Made by a program: the position numbers and the translations under genes
In this document: piece by piece, positions 37,312-46,800 of the stretch
Layout of the letters: each line of letters starts with the position of its first letter
Numbering within the stretch: position 1 is the first letter of the stretch
Notes under the pieces: generated by a model
Told to the model about the DNA's origin: nothing
Seen by the model: only the letters and a program-made list of their open reading frames with translations
Databases searched by the model: none
NCBI GenBank assembly: GCA_012839185.1
Contig: DUNU01000020.1
Location: 62,001 to 126,000 of the forward strand
Length of the DNA: 64,000 nucleotides
Source: Clostridiales bacterium
GTDB taxonomy: Bacteria; Bacillota; Clostridia; Oscillospirales; Acutalibacteraceae
Reading direction: 5' to 3'

Positions 37312-37646
37312 GAGTAAATCTGTAAGCCGGATTCTGTCATTTAAGGCAGACATCTGTCTTTGCTTAATGTTACCATTAAGCTCAACACAAAAGTGTATGC
37401 CGCGTCTTTTGAAGTATAGGTCGAGCAGACCACTTCGTTCGGCGTTGCTTCGGATAGGGTTTACAAGGCAATGCAGTCTCCTGCATTCCGGTGAGCTCTT
37501 ACCTCGCCGTTTCATCCTTACCATTATGGCGGTTTAATTTCTGTTGCACTTTCCCTAAGGTCGCCCTCGGCGGCTGTTAGCCGTTATCCTGCTCTTTGAA
37601 GTCCGGACTTTCCTCCGGGTTTAACCGGCGTCTGCCCAATTTACTC
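37312..37646 (-). ncRNA. rnpB: RNase P RNA
   Basis: On the minus strand the RNA contains the universal GAGGAAAGTCCGGAC near its 5' end, then AGAGCAGGATAACGGCTAA, a GGGAAAGTGCAACAGAAA block, and ends with ACAGAATCCGGCTTACAG. The 5' GAGTAAAT (37639-37646) pairs with ATTTACTC (37312-37319) as helix P1, which sets both ends. The length is about 335 nt. It is the catalytic RNA that matures tRNA 5' ends. Confidence 0.95.
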
Positions 37647-37654
37647 ATCTTTAT

Positions 37655-37683
37655 ATTATATAACATTCTTCTTATAATGTCAA
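37655..37683 (-). promoter_or_regulatory. Consensus promoter of rnpB
   Basis: On the minus strand TTGACA (37678-37683), 17 bp and TATAAT (37655-37660) lie about 8 bp before the RNA's predicted 5' end. Confidence 0.92.
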
Positions 37684-37695
37684 GTTATTTTACAC

Positions 37696-37724
37696 TTGAA
37701 TTTTCTGTTAAAATATGTTATCAT
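37696..37724 (+). promoter_or_regulatory. Promoter of the thyX-like gene
   Basis: TTGAAT (37696-37701), 17 bp, TATCAT (37719-37724). It is divergent from the rnpB promoter. Confidence 0.6.
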
Positions 37725-37756
37725 ATTTGTCAGGTAGTAATGTAAAGGAGAAAGAA

Positions 37757-39106
37757 ATGAAGAATAATTCCAAAGCAATAATCGTATCAATGTCTGCTCA
37801 CGGCGAGCGACTTCCCGCTGCGGCAGGTCGAATTTCTACAGGCAAGGGAACGGCAACGGAGATTTTATCAAAATCATTTGATGTGGTAAAAAACGCTAAT
37901 TTAATAAAGAAAGTAAATGCATCCGGACACAATTCAACATTGGAACATACTTATTACAATGTTGCATTTGAAGATGTTTCCGTCTTTGCCGAACAGTTTA
38001 TAATTGAATTTCGTCTGGCATCTTTCACAGTAAAATCCCGTCGATATGTTGATTTCAGCGATTCGGGATATTATATCCCCGAATTAACCGAAGAGCAGAG
38101 AGCGGTATATACTGAAATAATGGATAAATGCTATTCTGTTTACAGTGAACTTTGTGATGCGGATATTCCCAAAGAGGATGCAAGATTTTTGCTCCCTTAT
38201 TCCTTGCACAGTAATATCATTTGTTCTCTTAATGCTCGTGAGGCACTTCGTATGATTCGTGCAATGGTATATGGCAGAGGTAAGAATTTTGCTGAAATTA
38301 AAATGCTCGGTGAACAGCTTTTGAGTCAAATAAAAATGCTTACACCGGGTATTGCCGATACTTTTGTCGCCCCCGATGAAATCTATGATATGCCGCATTT
38401 CGATTTTGCAAGAAGCAATGTTCAAAACAGCGAAAAGGTTGTTCTTCTGACAAAAACCGATAATGCCCCCTCTGTTGTAGCCCGTACTGCTCTTATTTGT
38501 GACGGATATTCCGATTTGGATGCCGATACTATCCTTGCCGATAAGAAAAATATTGAGGATTGCATCAATGCGGTTATAAAGAGTGACAGACCGAGAGCTT
38601 TGGAGAATGCGGTATACACATTCAGAATCAACGGTGTAAGCTTGTCTACAATTACACATTTTACTCGCCACAGAATGCAGAGTTTATTAGTTCCGTCACT
38701 TGTAACTACGGACAGGAAAAAGTATATTATTCCTGATACCGTTAAGAATAATCTCGAAATTCTTGAAAAATATAAATCTGTGTTTGCAGATATGGCGGTT
38801 GCATATGATAAACTAAAAGCAATGGGTGTAAGTGACGAAAATCTCGTTTATGTTCAGATGAGCGGAAATGTTCTTGATATAGTAAGCACAATGAATGCTC
38901 GTCAATTATTGCTTTTCTTCCGTCTTCGTACCTGCAATCGTGCACAGTGGGAAGTCCGTGAATATGCTCAGGAAATGCTTAGGATATTAAAGAAAACCGA
39001 TCCTGAAATATTTAAGTTTTACGGTCCTTCCTGTTGTCTCTCTGCTTGCCCCGAAGGAAGAATGTCTTGCGGACAAGCTGCACAGATGCGTCAAAAATGG
39101 TTATAA
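37757..39106 (+). CDS. Two-domain ThyX-like flavin-dependent thymidylate synthase
   Basis: Classical ThyX (about 220-250 residues, FAD-dependent) converts dUMP to dTMP. This 449-residue protein holds two ThyX-like halves. The first has GHNSTLEH and, at 84-97, EFRLASFTVKSRRY, which keeps the S-x-R-Y end of the ThyX motif (RHRxxSxNExSxRY) but lacks its Arg-His. The second has RHRMQS at 304-309 but lacks S-x-R-Y. NAREAL and NARQLL blocks recur in each half. The end is Cys-rich (CC-x3-C-x6-C). The start is ATG 37757 after AAAGGAG. Confidence 0.88.
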   Translation: MKNNSKAIIVSMSAHGERLPAAAGRISTGKGTATEILSKSFDVVKNANLIKKVNASGHNSTLEHTYYNVAFEDVSVFAEQFIIEFRLASFTVKSRRYVDFSDSGYYIPELTEEQRAVYTEIMDKCYSVYSELCDADIPKEDARFLLPYSLHSNIICSLNAREALRMIRAMVYGRGKNFAEIKMLGEQLLSQIKMLTPGIADTFVAPDEIYDMPHFDFARSNVQNSEKVVLLTKTDNAPSVVARTALICDGYSDLDADTILADKKNIEDCINAVIKSDRPRALENAVYTFRINGVSLSTITHFTRHRMQSLLVPSLVTTDRKKYIIPDTVKNNLEILEKYKSVFADMAVAYDKLKAMGVSDENLVYVQMSGNVLDIVSTMNARQLLLFFRLRTCNRAQWEVREYAQEMLRILKKTDPEIFKFYGPSCCLSACPEGRMSCGQAAQMRQKWL

Positions 39107-39111
39107 ATTAA

Positions 39112-39141
39112 AAGCGGATGGTGTTTACCATCCGCTTATTT
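39112..39141. terminator. Bidirectional terminator between thyX-like and ttcA-like genes
   Basis: AAGCGGATGGT / ACCATCCGCTT with a 4-nt loop and T-rich flank. It overlaps the minus-strand gene's stop codon. Confidence 0.85.
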
Positions 39142-39835
39142 TCCCGTGTTTTAATGCATTTATAACATTATTTTTCAAATTGGGATACTCTTTCTCAAGA
39201 TTTTCAATCAACTGTTTTGTTTTCTCTCTCTCGCTTGTCTTGTCCATAATGCATTTTGATTCTATAACGGGAAGATTCTGTTTTTCCGTTATGCGAATAA
39301 TATCACTTTCTTCTGTTAATATTAAAGGTCGGATCATATATAAATCTTTTCGGGACAGATATGTAACCGGTCTGAAGCTCTCTGCTCTGCCACACCGAAA
39401 CAGATTCATCAGCATCGTTTCAACAGCATCGTCAAGATGATGTCCCAGTGCGATTTTATTACATCCTTGTTCTTTCGCAATATTGTGAAGTATGCCTCGT
39501 CGCATATTAGCACATAGAGAACAGGGATTTTTTTCTTTCCTGTTATTGAATATTACATTGTATAAACCGGTGCGTTTGATTACTGATTTAATATTGTATT
39601 TATTGCAAATCTTTTCAATTTCATCGTAGTTTGTCGGCATATTTTCAAATTGCATGTCGATTATTACGGCTATAAGCTCGTATTTTTCAGGATAAAATCT
39701 TTGCAATTCGCAAAGAGCGATAAGTAAAATTAATGAATCTTTGCCGCCGGACACTCCCACGGCAATTTTATCGCCGGATTTTATCATATCATATTCCTGT
39801 ACAGCACAGCGAACCCGACTGAGTATTTTTTGCAT
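39125..39835 (-). CDS. TtcA-family tRNA-thiolation ATPase
   Basis: The 236-residue protein has the PP-loop GVSGGKDSLILL near residue 28 and a CSLCANMRRG motif in the centre, plus GHHLDDAVETMLMNLF. This fits the TtcA/TilS-like N-type PP-loop ATPases that thiolate tRNA bases using an Fe-S cluster. A third cysteine, in SKCIMDK, could complete the site. TtcA makes 2-thiocytidine 32; related families act on other positions, so the exact base is uncertain. It has its own promoter at 39855. Confidence 0.88.
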   Translation of the reverse strand: MQKILSRVRCAVQEYDMIKSGDKIAVGVSGGKDSLILLIALCELQRFYPEKYELIAVIIDMQFENMPTNYDEIEKICNKYNIKSVIKRTGLYNVIFNNRKEKNPCSLCANMRRGILHNIAKEQGCNKIALGHHLDDAVETMLMNLFRCGRAESFRPVTYLSRKDLYMIRPLILTEESDIIRITEKQNLPVIESKCIMDKTSEREKTKQLIENLEKEYPNLKNNVINALKHGKISGW

Positions 39836-39854
39836 TATATCACATCCTTCTTAC

Positions 39855-39883
39855 ATAATACAGAAGGTTGAACGATTTGTCAA
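39855..39883 (-). promoter_or_regulatory. Promoter of ttcA-like gene
   Basis: Minus strand TTGACA (39878-39883), 17 bp, TATTAT (39855-39860). Confidence 0.85.
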
Positions 39884-39884
39884 G

Positions 39885-39912
39885 AAAAAACGACCTGCAA
39901 AAGCAAGTCGTT
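39885..39912 (-). terminator. Intrinsic terminator of the aminotransferase gene
   Basis: On the minus strand AACGAC-x-TGC pairs with GCA-x-GTCGTT and is followed by six T residues. It ends immediately upstream of the ttcA promoter. Confidence 0.85.
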
Positions 39913-39924
39913 AAATTGTGATAT

Positions 39925-41418
39925 TTACTTATCAAGATTTCTCTTGCAAACCGTAACAGTCTTGAATACATCTTCAAAGCGGTTAAGTGCCTCATCAATA
40001 ACTTCATCTGTATCGGCAAGTGAAGTGTAAAGACGGGAACCGGCAAGAGTAACAATGCCGTGTGCCATGTACGCAGCACCCATTTCTTCCATTGCAACCT
40101 TACGGCGAAGCATTTCACCCTTGGCTTTAAGAAGCGGAACAATGGAGCCGAGAACACTCATAGAGCTAAAGTCGAAGCTCATTGCACCGGAACATTCAAG
40201 GTGAACAATCGAACCTTGGTTATATACAACGAAGGGAAGAGCATACTTTTCAACAAGTTGCTGAAGACCTGCAGTAAGTCTGTCACCGGCTTGACCAGCC
40301 TTAACACAAGCATCTGTTCTTTCGATTTCCTGAATTGCACAGTAACCTGCATAGCTTGAAAGCGGATTAGCAGCGAGAGTGCCGCCAACATAAGCACGCT
40401 TCATCATGGTGCCGACACCTGCAGCCATACCGGAAACGAATTCCTTCTTGCCGCCGACACCGCCAGCTGACGGATAACCACCGGCAATAACTTTACCGAA
40501 AATAGTAAGATCGGGAACAACGTTGAAGTAACCCTGAGCACCGCCGAGACCTACGCGGAAACCGGTAACAACTTCGTCAAAGATGAAGAGAGCACCGTAC
40601 TTGTTGCAGAGCTTGCGGACTTCACTGTTATAATCCTTTGAAATCGGACGAGTGCCGCTTTCGGGACCAACGGGTTCAACTATAACAGCAGCTGTTCCGC
40701 CACGAAGCATATTGCGTCTGAGCATCTTTTCAAGCATGTTGAGGTCATTTGGACGCACTTCGTCTGTTGTTCCGTAACAGCTGCGAGGAATACCGTGAGA
40801 TTCAAGGAACTGACGGGAACCGGGTATTTTAAGACCGTAAACCATCTGATCTGACCAGCCGTGATAAGCACCGCCGACTTTGATGATTCTCTTTGCCTTA
40901 GTTGCGTTACGGGCAACACGGATGGCAGCCATAACGGATTCTGTTCCTGAACCAAGCATACGGAACATTTCAACGTTGGGCATATGCTTGTTGATTTCTT
41001 CAGCAAGAAGAAGCTCAGCTTCGTGAAAAAGACCGGTTACAGGACCGCACTCTTTGAGAAGTTCGATAACCTTATCACGAACAGGCTTATAGTTGGAACC
41101 CAGGATTGTGGGACCACCTGCCTGAAGGAAGTCAATGTACTTGTTACCATCTATGTCATAAAGGTAGGCACCATCAGCCTTAGTCATACAAATCGGGAAA
41201 GGGTAGTTGAAAGCAAGGTTGTGCTGTACACCGCCGGGGATAAATTTCTTAGCCTCAGCAGTGATTTCCTTGGATTTTGCACACTTTTCGTCGAAGTGCT
41301 TTAATATGCGGTCAAGTTCCTCATCGGAAACGCTGTAGATGGGTTGGGAAGTAAGATTAGCAAGTTGAGAATAAATCTTCTTCGGATCATCCCATTTGCT
41401 TATTGCATAGCCACTCAT
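39925..41418 (-). CDS. Class III aminotransferase, glutamate-1-semialdehyde-aminomutase-like
   Basis: The 497-residue PLP enzyme has the class III core: FIPGGVQHNLAF, GSGTESVMAAIRVARNATK, AYHGWSD, IFDEVVTGFR and the PLP lysine K309 in IFGKVIAGGYPSAGGVGG. It most resembles HemL-like aminotransferases but is 60-70 residues longer, with an extra N-terminal ~45-residue helix. No haem or cobalamin genes are nearby, so a role in tetrapyrrole synthesis is not supported by context. It follows trpB on the same strand but has its own promoter (41449-41477). The substrate is unknown. Confidence 0.82.
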   Translation of the reverse strand: MSGYAISKWDDPKKIYSQLANLTSQPIYSVSDEELDRILKHFDEKCAKSKEITAEAKKFIPGGVQHNLAFNYPFPICMTKADGAYLYDIDGNKYIDFLQAGGPTILGSNYKPVRDKVIELLKECGPVTGLFHEAELLLAEEINKHMPNVEMFRMLGSGTESVMAAIRVARNATKAKRIIKVGGAYHGWSDQMVYGLKIPGSRQFLESHGIPRSCYGTTDEVRPNDLNMLEKMLRRNMLRGGTAAVIVEPVGPESGTRPISKDYNSEVRKLCNKYGALFIFDEVVTGFRVGLGGAQGYFNVVPDLTIFGKVIAGGYPSAGGVGGKKEFVSGMAAGVGTMMKRAYVGGTLAANPLSSYAGYCAIQEIERTDACVKAGQAGDRLTAGLQQLVEKYALPFVVYNQGSIVHLECSGAMSFDFSSMSVLGSIVPLLKAKGEMLRRKVAMEEMGAAYMAHGIVTLAGSRLYTSLADTDEVIDEALNRFEDVFKTVTVCKRNLDK

Positions 41419-41448
41419 ATAATTTCTCCTTGTATATTTATCCTTACT

Positions 41449-41477
41449 ATTGTAATATTAAATAAGAATTTTGTCAA
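41449..41477 (-). promoter_or_regulatory. Promoter of the GSA-like aminotransferase gene
   Basis: Minus strand TTGACA (41472-41477), 17 bp, TACAAT (41449-41454). The transcript start would be about 25 bp before the ATG, behind AAGGAGA. Confidence 0.82.
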
Positions 41478-41519
41478 GGGAAATTTTCATTTTTGTTGCA
41501 AAAGTATTATGGAATTATG

Positions 41520-42767
41520 TTATACTTCGTACCCGTGTTTTTTGAGCAGCTCTGTACCATCACCATATTTTTCATAAACGAAGTCAATATCCTTGTCGCC
41601 ACGACCTGAAAGGTTAACCAAAATTGAACCGGTGGGGTGTTCTTTTGCATACTTGATTGCATAAGCGACAGCGTGAGAGGATTCAAGTGCCGGAATAATG
41701 CCTTCAAGACGGGAGAGAAGGAAAAATGCAACCATAGCTTCCTCGTCGGTAACAGCTTCATAATTAACTCTGCCACATTCGCGAAGATAAGCGTGTTCGG
41801 GACCGACACCGGGATAATCGAGACCGGATGCGATTGAATATACGGGAAGAGGCTCGCCGTTTTCATCCTGTAATGTGATGGTCTTAAATCCGTGGATAAG
41901 ACCTTCAGTGCCAAACGTCATTGAAGCAGCATGATCTCCGATATTTGAGCCTCTGCCTAAGGGTTCGACACCGATAATGTCAACAGGTTCATTTAGGAAT
42001 GCTCCGAACATTCCGATAGAGTTTGAGCCACCACCGACAGCCGCACAAACGGCATCGGGTAAAATTCCCGTCATCTGAACAAACTGTTCTTTTGCTTCAA
42101 CGCCGACAACATTCTGGAAATCACGGACCATAAGAGGGAACGGATGGGGACCGACGACTGAACCTATGCAGTAGATGGCTGTTTCGTACTCGCGGCAATA
42201 GGCTTCAAATGCTGCGTCAACAGCCTCTTTAAGCGTTTTTAATCCGTGAGTTACGGGGACAACATTAGCACCGAGCATTTTCATACGAATGACATTTGGA
42301 TGCTGTTTTGCAATGTCAACTTCACCCATGTAGATGTCACATTCAAGTCCGAAATATGCAGCAGCTGTAGCAAGAGCAACACCGTGCTGTCCTGCACCGG
42401 TTTCAGCGATAATCTTTTTCTTGCCGATAAATTTTGCAAGCAAAGCTTCACCCATACAGTGATTGAGCTTATGTGCTCCGGTGTGGTTTAAGTCCTCACG
42501 CTTTAAGTAAATCTGACAGGCGGAAAATTTTTTGGATAATCTCTCGCAGTGGTAGACGGGAGTCGGTCTGCCTTGAAATTCGCGACGGATACGACGAAGG
42601 TCGTTAATGAACTGTGCGGAATGGCAGATTTCTTGGTAGGAATGGCTGATCTCTTCGAATGCTGGAACTAGCATTTCATCAAGATAGGCACCGCCGTATT
42701 TGCCGAAGTAACCTTTGGCATCGGGGAATTCTTTCTGGTAGTTGTCGAAGTCCTTGTAAGTTTTCAT
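41520..42767 (-). CDS. trpB: Tryptophan synthase beta chain, stand-alone
   Basis: TrpB joins indole and serine to make tryptophan with PLP. The 415-residue protein has [10 protein letters not shown], the PLP lysine K100 in [31 protein letters not shown] (phosphate loop) and the C-terminal [15 protein letters not shown] replaces the common HKINN. There is no trpA or other trp gene in the window. The start ATG 42767 has AAAGGAG; a 40-residue upstream extension in the same frame runs through the T-box and is not coding. Expression is set by the tryptophan T-box upstream. Confidence 0.95.
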   Translation of the reverse strand: MKTYKDFDNYQKEFPDAKGYFGKYGGAYLDEMLVPAFEEISHSYQEICHSAQFINDLRRIRREFQGRPTPVYHCERLSKKFSACQIYLKREDLNHTGAHKLNHCMGEALLAKFIGKKKIIAETGAGQHGVALATAAAYFGLECDIYMGEVDIAKQHPNVIRMKMLGANVVPVTHGLKTLKEAVDAAFEAYCREYETAIYCIGSVVGPHPFPLMVRDFQNVVGVEAKEQFVQMTGILPDAVCAAVGGGSNSIGMFGAFLNEPVDIIGVEPLGRGSNIGDHAASMTFGTEGLIHGFKTITLQDENGEPLPVYSIASGLDYPGVGPEHAYLRECGRVNYEAVTDEEAMVAFFLLSRLEGIIPALESSHAVAYAIKYAKEHPTGSILVNLSGRGDKDIDFVYEKYGDGTELLKKHGYEV

Positions 42768-42784
42768 AATTAGCTCCTTTTGGG

Positions 42785-43053
42785 TGCAAAAATAAAACAG
42801 CACCCTACAAATAATGCGTCGGGACAGATCTCTCTGCGGTGCCACCCAACTTGGCGAAAATTTCGCCCTCTCATTGCGTACTATCATACGCCGACTGTTT
42901 TAACGATTAGTCAGACCGTCTTGCCTACTTAAATTTAAAATTTGTTCGGCTCGCCCTCAAAAGTCCATTCAGTTAAATTTCGCCTATTGCGTTTCACCAA
43001 CCCGCAACTCTCTGAAAAACTAAGTTTAACTTACTTACCCTTTCTCATCGGTT
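42785..43053 (-). promoter_or_regulatory. T-box riboswitch, tryptophan specifier
   Basis: The trpB leader (minus strand) has the T-box sequence TTGGGTGGCACCGC (complement at 42837-42850), the stem I elements AGAGAG and GGTTGGTG, and the specifier region GAATGGAC. The codon TGG (complement of 42965-42967) calls for tRNA-Trp. Downstream, GCACC of the T-box can pair with GGGTGC before TTTTATTTTT (42789-42798) to terminate. Uncharged tRNA-Trp would favour antitermination and expression of trpB. Confidence 0.92.
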
Positions 43054-43059
43054 TAGGTC

Positions 43060-43088
43060 ATTATACACACGAACATTCGTTTTGTCAA
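43060..43088 (-). promoter_or_regulatory. Consensus promoter of T-box-trpB
   Basis: Minus strand TTGACA (43083-43088), 17 bp, TATAAT (43060-43065). Confidence 0.92.
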
Positions 43089-43158
43089 GCACTTTTTTTA
43101 ATTTCACGAAAATTTTTTTTGCTTGGGAATTTGTCTTATTTTGTTAATAATAATCTAT

Positions 43159-43183
43159 AAAAAAGGAACGCTTTATGCGTTCC
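43159..43183 (-). terminator. Intrinsic terminator of the ireB operon
   Basis: Minus strand GGAACGC / GCGTTCC with a 5-nt loop, followed by six T residues. Confidence 0.88.
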
Positions 43184-43189
43184 GAAAAT

Positions 43190-43471
43190 TTAAAAATCTT
43201 CTCGTGTAAGCCAGGCATCTGCAATATCAAGAGCAGAAGTCAAACCGAAAGTAACGGCATTTTGTTTTACTCTTTCACGAGGACGAACTGACGGATCTGT
43301 ATTGAAAAGCTGCAAAGAGAGCTTATCTGCGATAGTTTTTTCTCCGACAGCCTTGGTTGTCATTACTGAGATTATGACGACATATTGATTGTAGGGGAAG
43401 CCGTAATATATCATGCCGTCCTGACGGAATATGGGACGAGATTTATAATATAAAAAATCTTGGTTTTCCAT
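43190..43471 (-). CDS. Conserved small protein downstream of ireB
   Basis: I cannot assign a function to this 93-residue protein. It has no membrane segment or cysteine motif. It reads as one alpha/beta domain: YYKSRPIFRQDGMIYYGFPYNQYVVIIS suggests two or three strands, and the C-terminal half (LFNTDPSVRPRERVK to IADAWLTRE) is probably helical. It is the last gene of a two-gene operon with ireB, 10 bp downstream of it, behind AGGAGGA, and is followed by a terminator. Constant pairing with ireB would suggest a shared pathway. Confidence 0.75.
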   Translation of the reverse strand: MENQDFLYYKSRPIFRQDGMIYYGFPYNQYVVIISVMTTKAVGEKTIADKLSLQLFNTDPSVRPRERVKQNAVTFGLTSALDIADAWLTREDF

Positions 43472-43481
43472 GTGTATCCTC

Positions 43482-43727
43482 CTATTGAATTTTTAGATAG
43501 TCCTTGATCATAGAACACAGAAGCTCATAGCGATCAATGGAGCACATAATATTGCGAGCGTTTTTGTGACTTGTTATATAAGCGGGATCCTCAGTCAAAA
43601 TAAAACCGACGATCTGATCAACAGGATCATATCCTTTTTCTTTTAGAGCTTCGTATACTAAAGAAAGTTGCAGACGATTGCCTGAACCGGAATCATTGAT
43701 TGAGAATTTTATTGTATTGCTGTTCAT
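43482..43727 (-). CDS. IreB-family regulatory phosphoprotein
   Basis: This 81-residue protein matches the IreB (DUF965/YrzL) family: YEALKEKGYDPVDQIVGF, the TEDPAYITSHKNARNI core and a terminal basic-acidic helix. In Enterococcus IreB is a substrate of the Ser/Thr kinase IreK and lowers cephalosporin tolerance. In many Firmicutes ireB lies next to alaS and the Holliday junction resolvase gene; these are absent here. It starts after TGGAGGG and has its own promoter. Confidence 0.9.
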   Translation of the reverse strand: MNSNTIKFSINDSGSGNRLQLSLVYEALKEKGYDPVDQIVGFILTEDPAYITSHKNARNIMCSIDRYELLCSMIKDYLKIQ

Positions 43728-43759
43728 AATTCCCTCCAGATAAAAACAAACTACTCTTT

Positions 43760-43788
43760 ATTATACAATATTAGATCATAAAAATCAA
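43760..43788 (-). promoter_or_regulatory. Promoter of the ireB operon
   Basis: Minus strand TTGATT (43783-43788), 17 bp, TATAAT (43760-43765). Confidence 0.78.
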
Positions 43789-43820
43789 GTACTTATTTTT
43801 ATCAATGAAATATTTTTATC

Positions 43821-43849
43821 TTGCGTATTTCTCTCATTTATGTTATAAT
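43821..43849 (+). promoter_or_regulatory. Promoter of the flavoprotein-kinase-esterase operon
   Basis: TTGCGT (43821-43826), 17 bp, TATAAT (43844-43849). The leader would be only about 17 nt. No other promoter or terminator is visible up to 53448. Confidence 0.72.
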
Positions 43850-43872
43850 GAATATGGCAATTATATATAGGC

Positions 43873-46800
43873 GTGGTGGAGTTGAATATAAGAAAAGCAA
43901 ACAAAAAATTAAGAAAACTTTACGGAGACAGAGTTTACGCAGAGTTTCGTGATAACTGTATATATGTAAAAGGCGAACTTGACGATTGGAATGATATTGT
44001 CAAAGCATGCTCTTTATGTGTATCAAAAGACAAAAATGTTCATGTTATAAATGACATTGTGTATTCAAAAGCTCCCGTAACTCAACCGACAGATGTTTTT
44101 GTACCTGATACAATTTATGAAACCGATGTTTTGATTATCGGTGGCGGTATTTCCGGTGTTTCAATAGCACGGGAACTGTCCAAATGGAATGTTGACATTC
44201 TTTTGATAGATAAAGAAAGCGATGTTGCCAAGCATGCGTCCGGTGCAAATGACGGAGAGGTACATCCCGGTATTGATCTTTTCGGCAAGTCAGTTAAAAA
44301 GAGCTATGTACTTAAAGGCAACGAAATTTATCCGAAAATTTGCGAAGAATTGAATGTTTCTTTTGAGCGAAAGGGGCAGGTTGTCGGTTTTACGCAAGGT
44401 ATATTAAGACCGGTTCTTGAAATATTTGCCGCATATAACCGCAAATTCGGTGTTCCCGAAACGAAAATTGTCGGTAAAAAACACATCAAAGATTTTGAGC
44501 CGAATATATGTCCCGATTGTAAATTTGCACTTGTAAATCCGACGGCGGGTTGTGTTTGCCCATACGGTCTTACTGTTGCCTATGCCGAAAATGCCGTTTG
44601 GAACGGTGCGAAAATAATGCTTAATACGAAAGCCGTATCAATGAAAGTCGAGAACGGTAACATTCTTGAAGTTCATACAAATAATGGTATAATAAAACCT
44701 AAAATTGTTATCAATGCAGCGGGTGTGTTTGCGGAAGATATTGCAAAAATGGCAGATGACCGATTTTATTCAATACATCCTCGTCGTGGTACAAATTCGA
44801 TATTGGACAGCAAAGCGGCAGGTTTGGTTAATTCCATCACTTCAATAAAACGCCTGACTTTGCAAAAGTCGCATACAAAGGGCGGCGGAGTATTACATAC
44901 AATTCATGACAATATTCTGGTCGGTCCGGATGCTGTTGAAACTTATGAAAAAGAGAATACCGAAACAAATCCGGACAGCATAAAGAGGGTTTTCGACAAG
45001 CAAAAAGTTGCAGTTCCAACGCTTTCTGAGAGAGATATTATAACTTATTTTACGGGTGTCCGTGCACCGACTTTTGAAGAAGATTTCATAATTGAACAAG
45101 GTCGAAACACAAAAAATCTTATACATTGTGCGGGCATTCAGTCTCCGGGGCTGACTTGTGCACCCGTTGTTGCTCTTGATATTGAGAAAATGACGGTAGA
45201 TATGCTTAAACATATCGGTGTTGATGTCAGTAAAAACGCAAGCTTTAATCCCATAAGAAAAGGAGTTGTCAGCCTTCGGGAATTAAGTGATTCTGAACGA
45301 GCAAAACTTATAGCGGAAAATCCTGATTACGGTGAAATTGTATGCCGTTGCGAACAAATCAGTAAAGGGGAAATAATTGATGCTCTTAATTCTCCCATCT
45401 GTGTGCCGACGGTTGACGGAGTAAAACGCCGTGTTCGTCCCGGAATGGGAAGATGTCAAGGTGGCTTTTGTTCTCCGATTGTAATGAAAATTATCGCGGA
45501 ACATCAGGGAATATCCATTGAAGAAGTCAGAAAATCAAATGATGATTCCGTTATTTTGTTTGGAGATATAAAAAAATCTCCCTCTCGTATTGAGAAACAG
45601 GTTGATATTAAAGAAGAAAATATACTTAATGTGATAAATGATGTAAGCACTGATGTTTTGGTTATCGGAGGAGGTCCTGCGGGGCTTGCCGCAGCAATAT
45701 CTGCACATGATAACGGAGCAAAAGTATTACTTATTGAACGAGAAGCACGTTTGGGCGGAATATTAAAACAGTGTATTCATGACGGATTTGGGCTTATTCG
45801 CTTTGGTGAGAAACTGTCCGGCCCTGAATATGCCGGAAGATTTATTAAAGAATTTGAAAAGAGAAATATTGATAAACTCATACTTGCCTTTGTAACGGAT
45901 ATTAAAAAGACCGAAAACGGTTATAATGTTAAGGCGGTTACTCGTAAGGGAATTGCCGAAATTGACACGAAAACTATTGTTTTGGCGACTGGTTGTCGTG
46001 AACGTACCGCAAAACAAATATCCATTCACGGTACTCGTCCTGCGGGTGTGTTTACGGCTGGCAACGCTCAATATTTTACCAATATTTTAGGAAAGAAGAC
46101 AGCAAAAAATGCCGTAATTCTCGGCAGCGGTGATATAGGACTTATTATGGCTCGCCGTCTGACTTTGGAAGGCACAAAAGTTTTAGGTGTGTATGAGGCA
46201 AAATCCACCCCATCCGGTCTTACCCGAAACCTTCAACAATGCCTTGATGACTATGATATTCCGCTTTATCTTTCACATACCGTTACAAGAGTATATGGGA
46301 AAGATCGGCTTGAAGCAGTGCAAATTGCAAAAGTGGATGAAAACATGAGACCGATAGCGGGAACAGAACAAAAAATTTCTTGTGATGCACTTATCCTTTC
46401 AGTCGGACTTATTCCCGAAAATGAACTTGCGGAGAGTTTGAATATTAAAATTGATCCCAAGACAAGAGGTCCCGTCTGCGATGAGAATTTCATGACAAAC
46501 GTCGGAGGTATTTTTACTTGCGGAAATGCAACTCATGTAAATGACCTTGTCGATTATGTGTCAGAAAGTGCGGAAATTGCAGGCAAGGCGGCTGCACAAT
46601 ATTCGTCAGAGCGTACTGAATATGTCAATATAGAAGCCGATTCTTCGCTTTTATACTGTGTACCGCAACGATTGAATATAAATAATCTCGGAAACACAAC
46701 TATGTATTTCAGAAGTCGCGAAATTTTAGAAAATGCAGAATTTGAAATATATCTTGGAGATAAGGTGTGTTTTTCAAAGAAATATAGACATTTGAAGCCT

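Noticed and set aside
37310..37537. 75- and 81-codon frames on both strands at the RNase P RNA locus
   Set aside because: They coincide with rnpB, whose conserved RNA motifs explain the sequence.
41507..41914. 135-codon minus-strand frame at the trpB 3' end
   Set aside because: It is a shifted frame inside trpB on the same strand with no start signal.
42768..42887. In-frame 40-codon N-terminal extension of trpB
   Set aside because: The extension covers the T-box sequence and terminator; ATG 42767 has a good AAAGGAG site.
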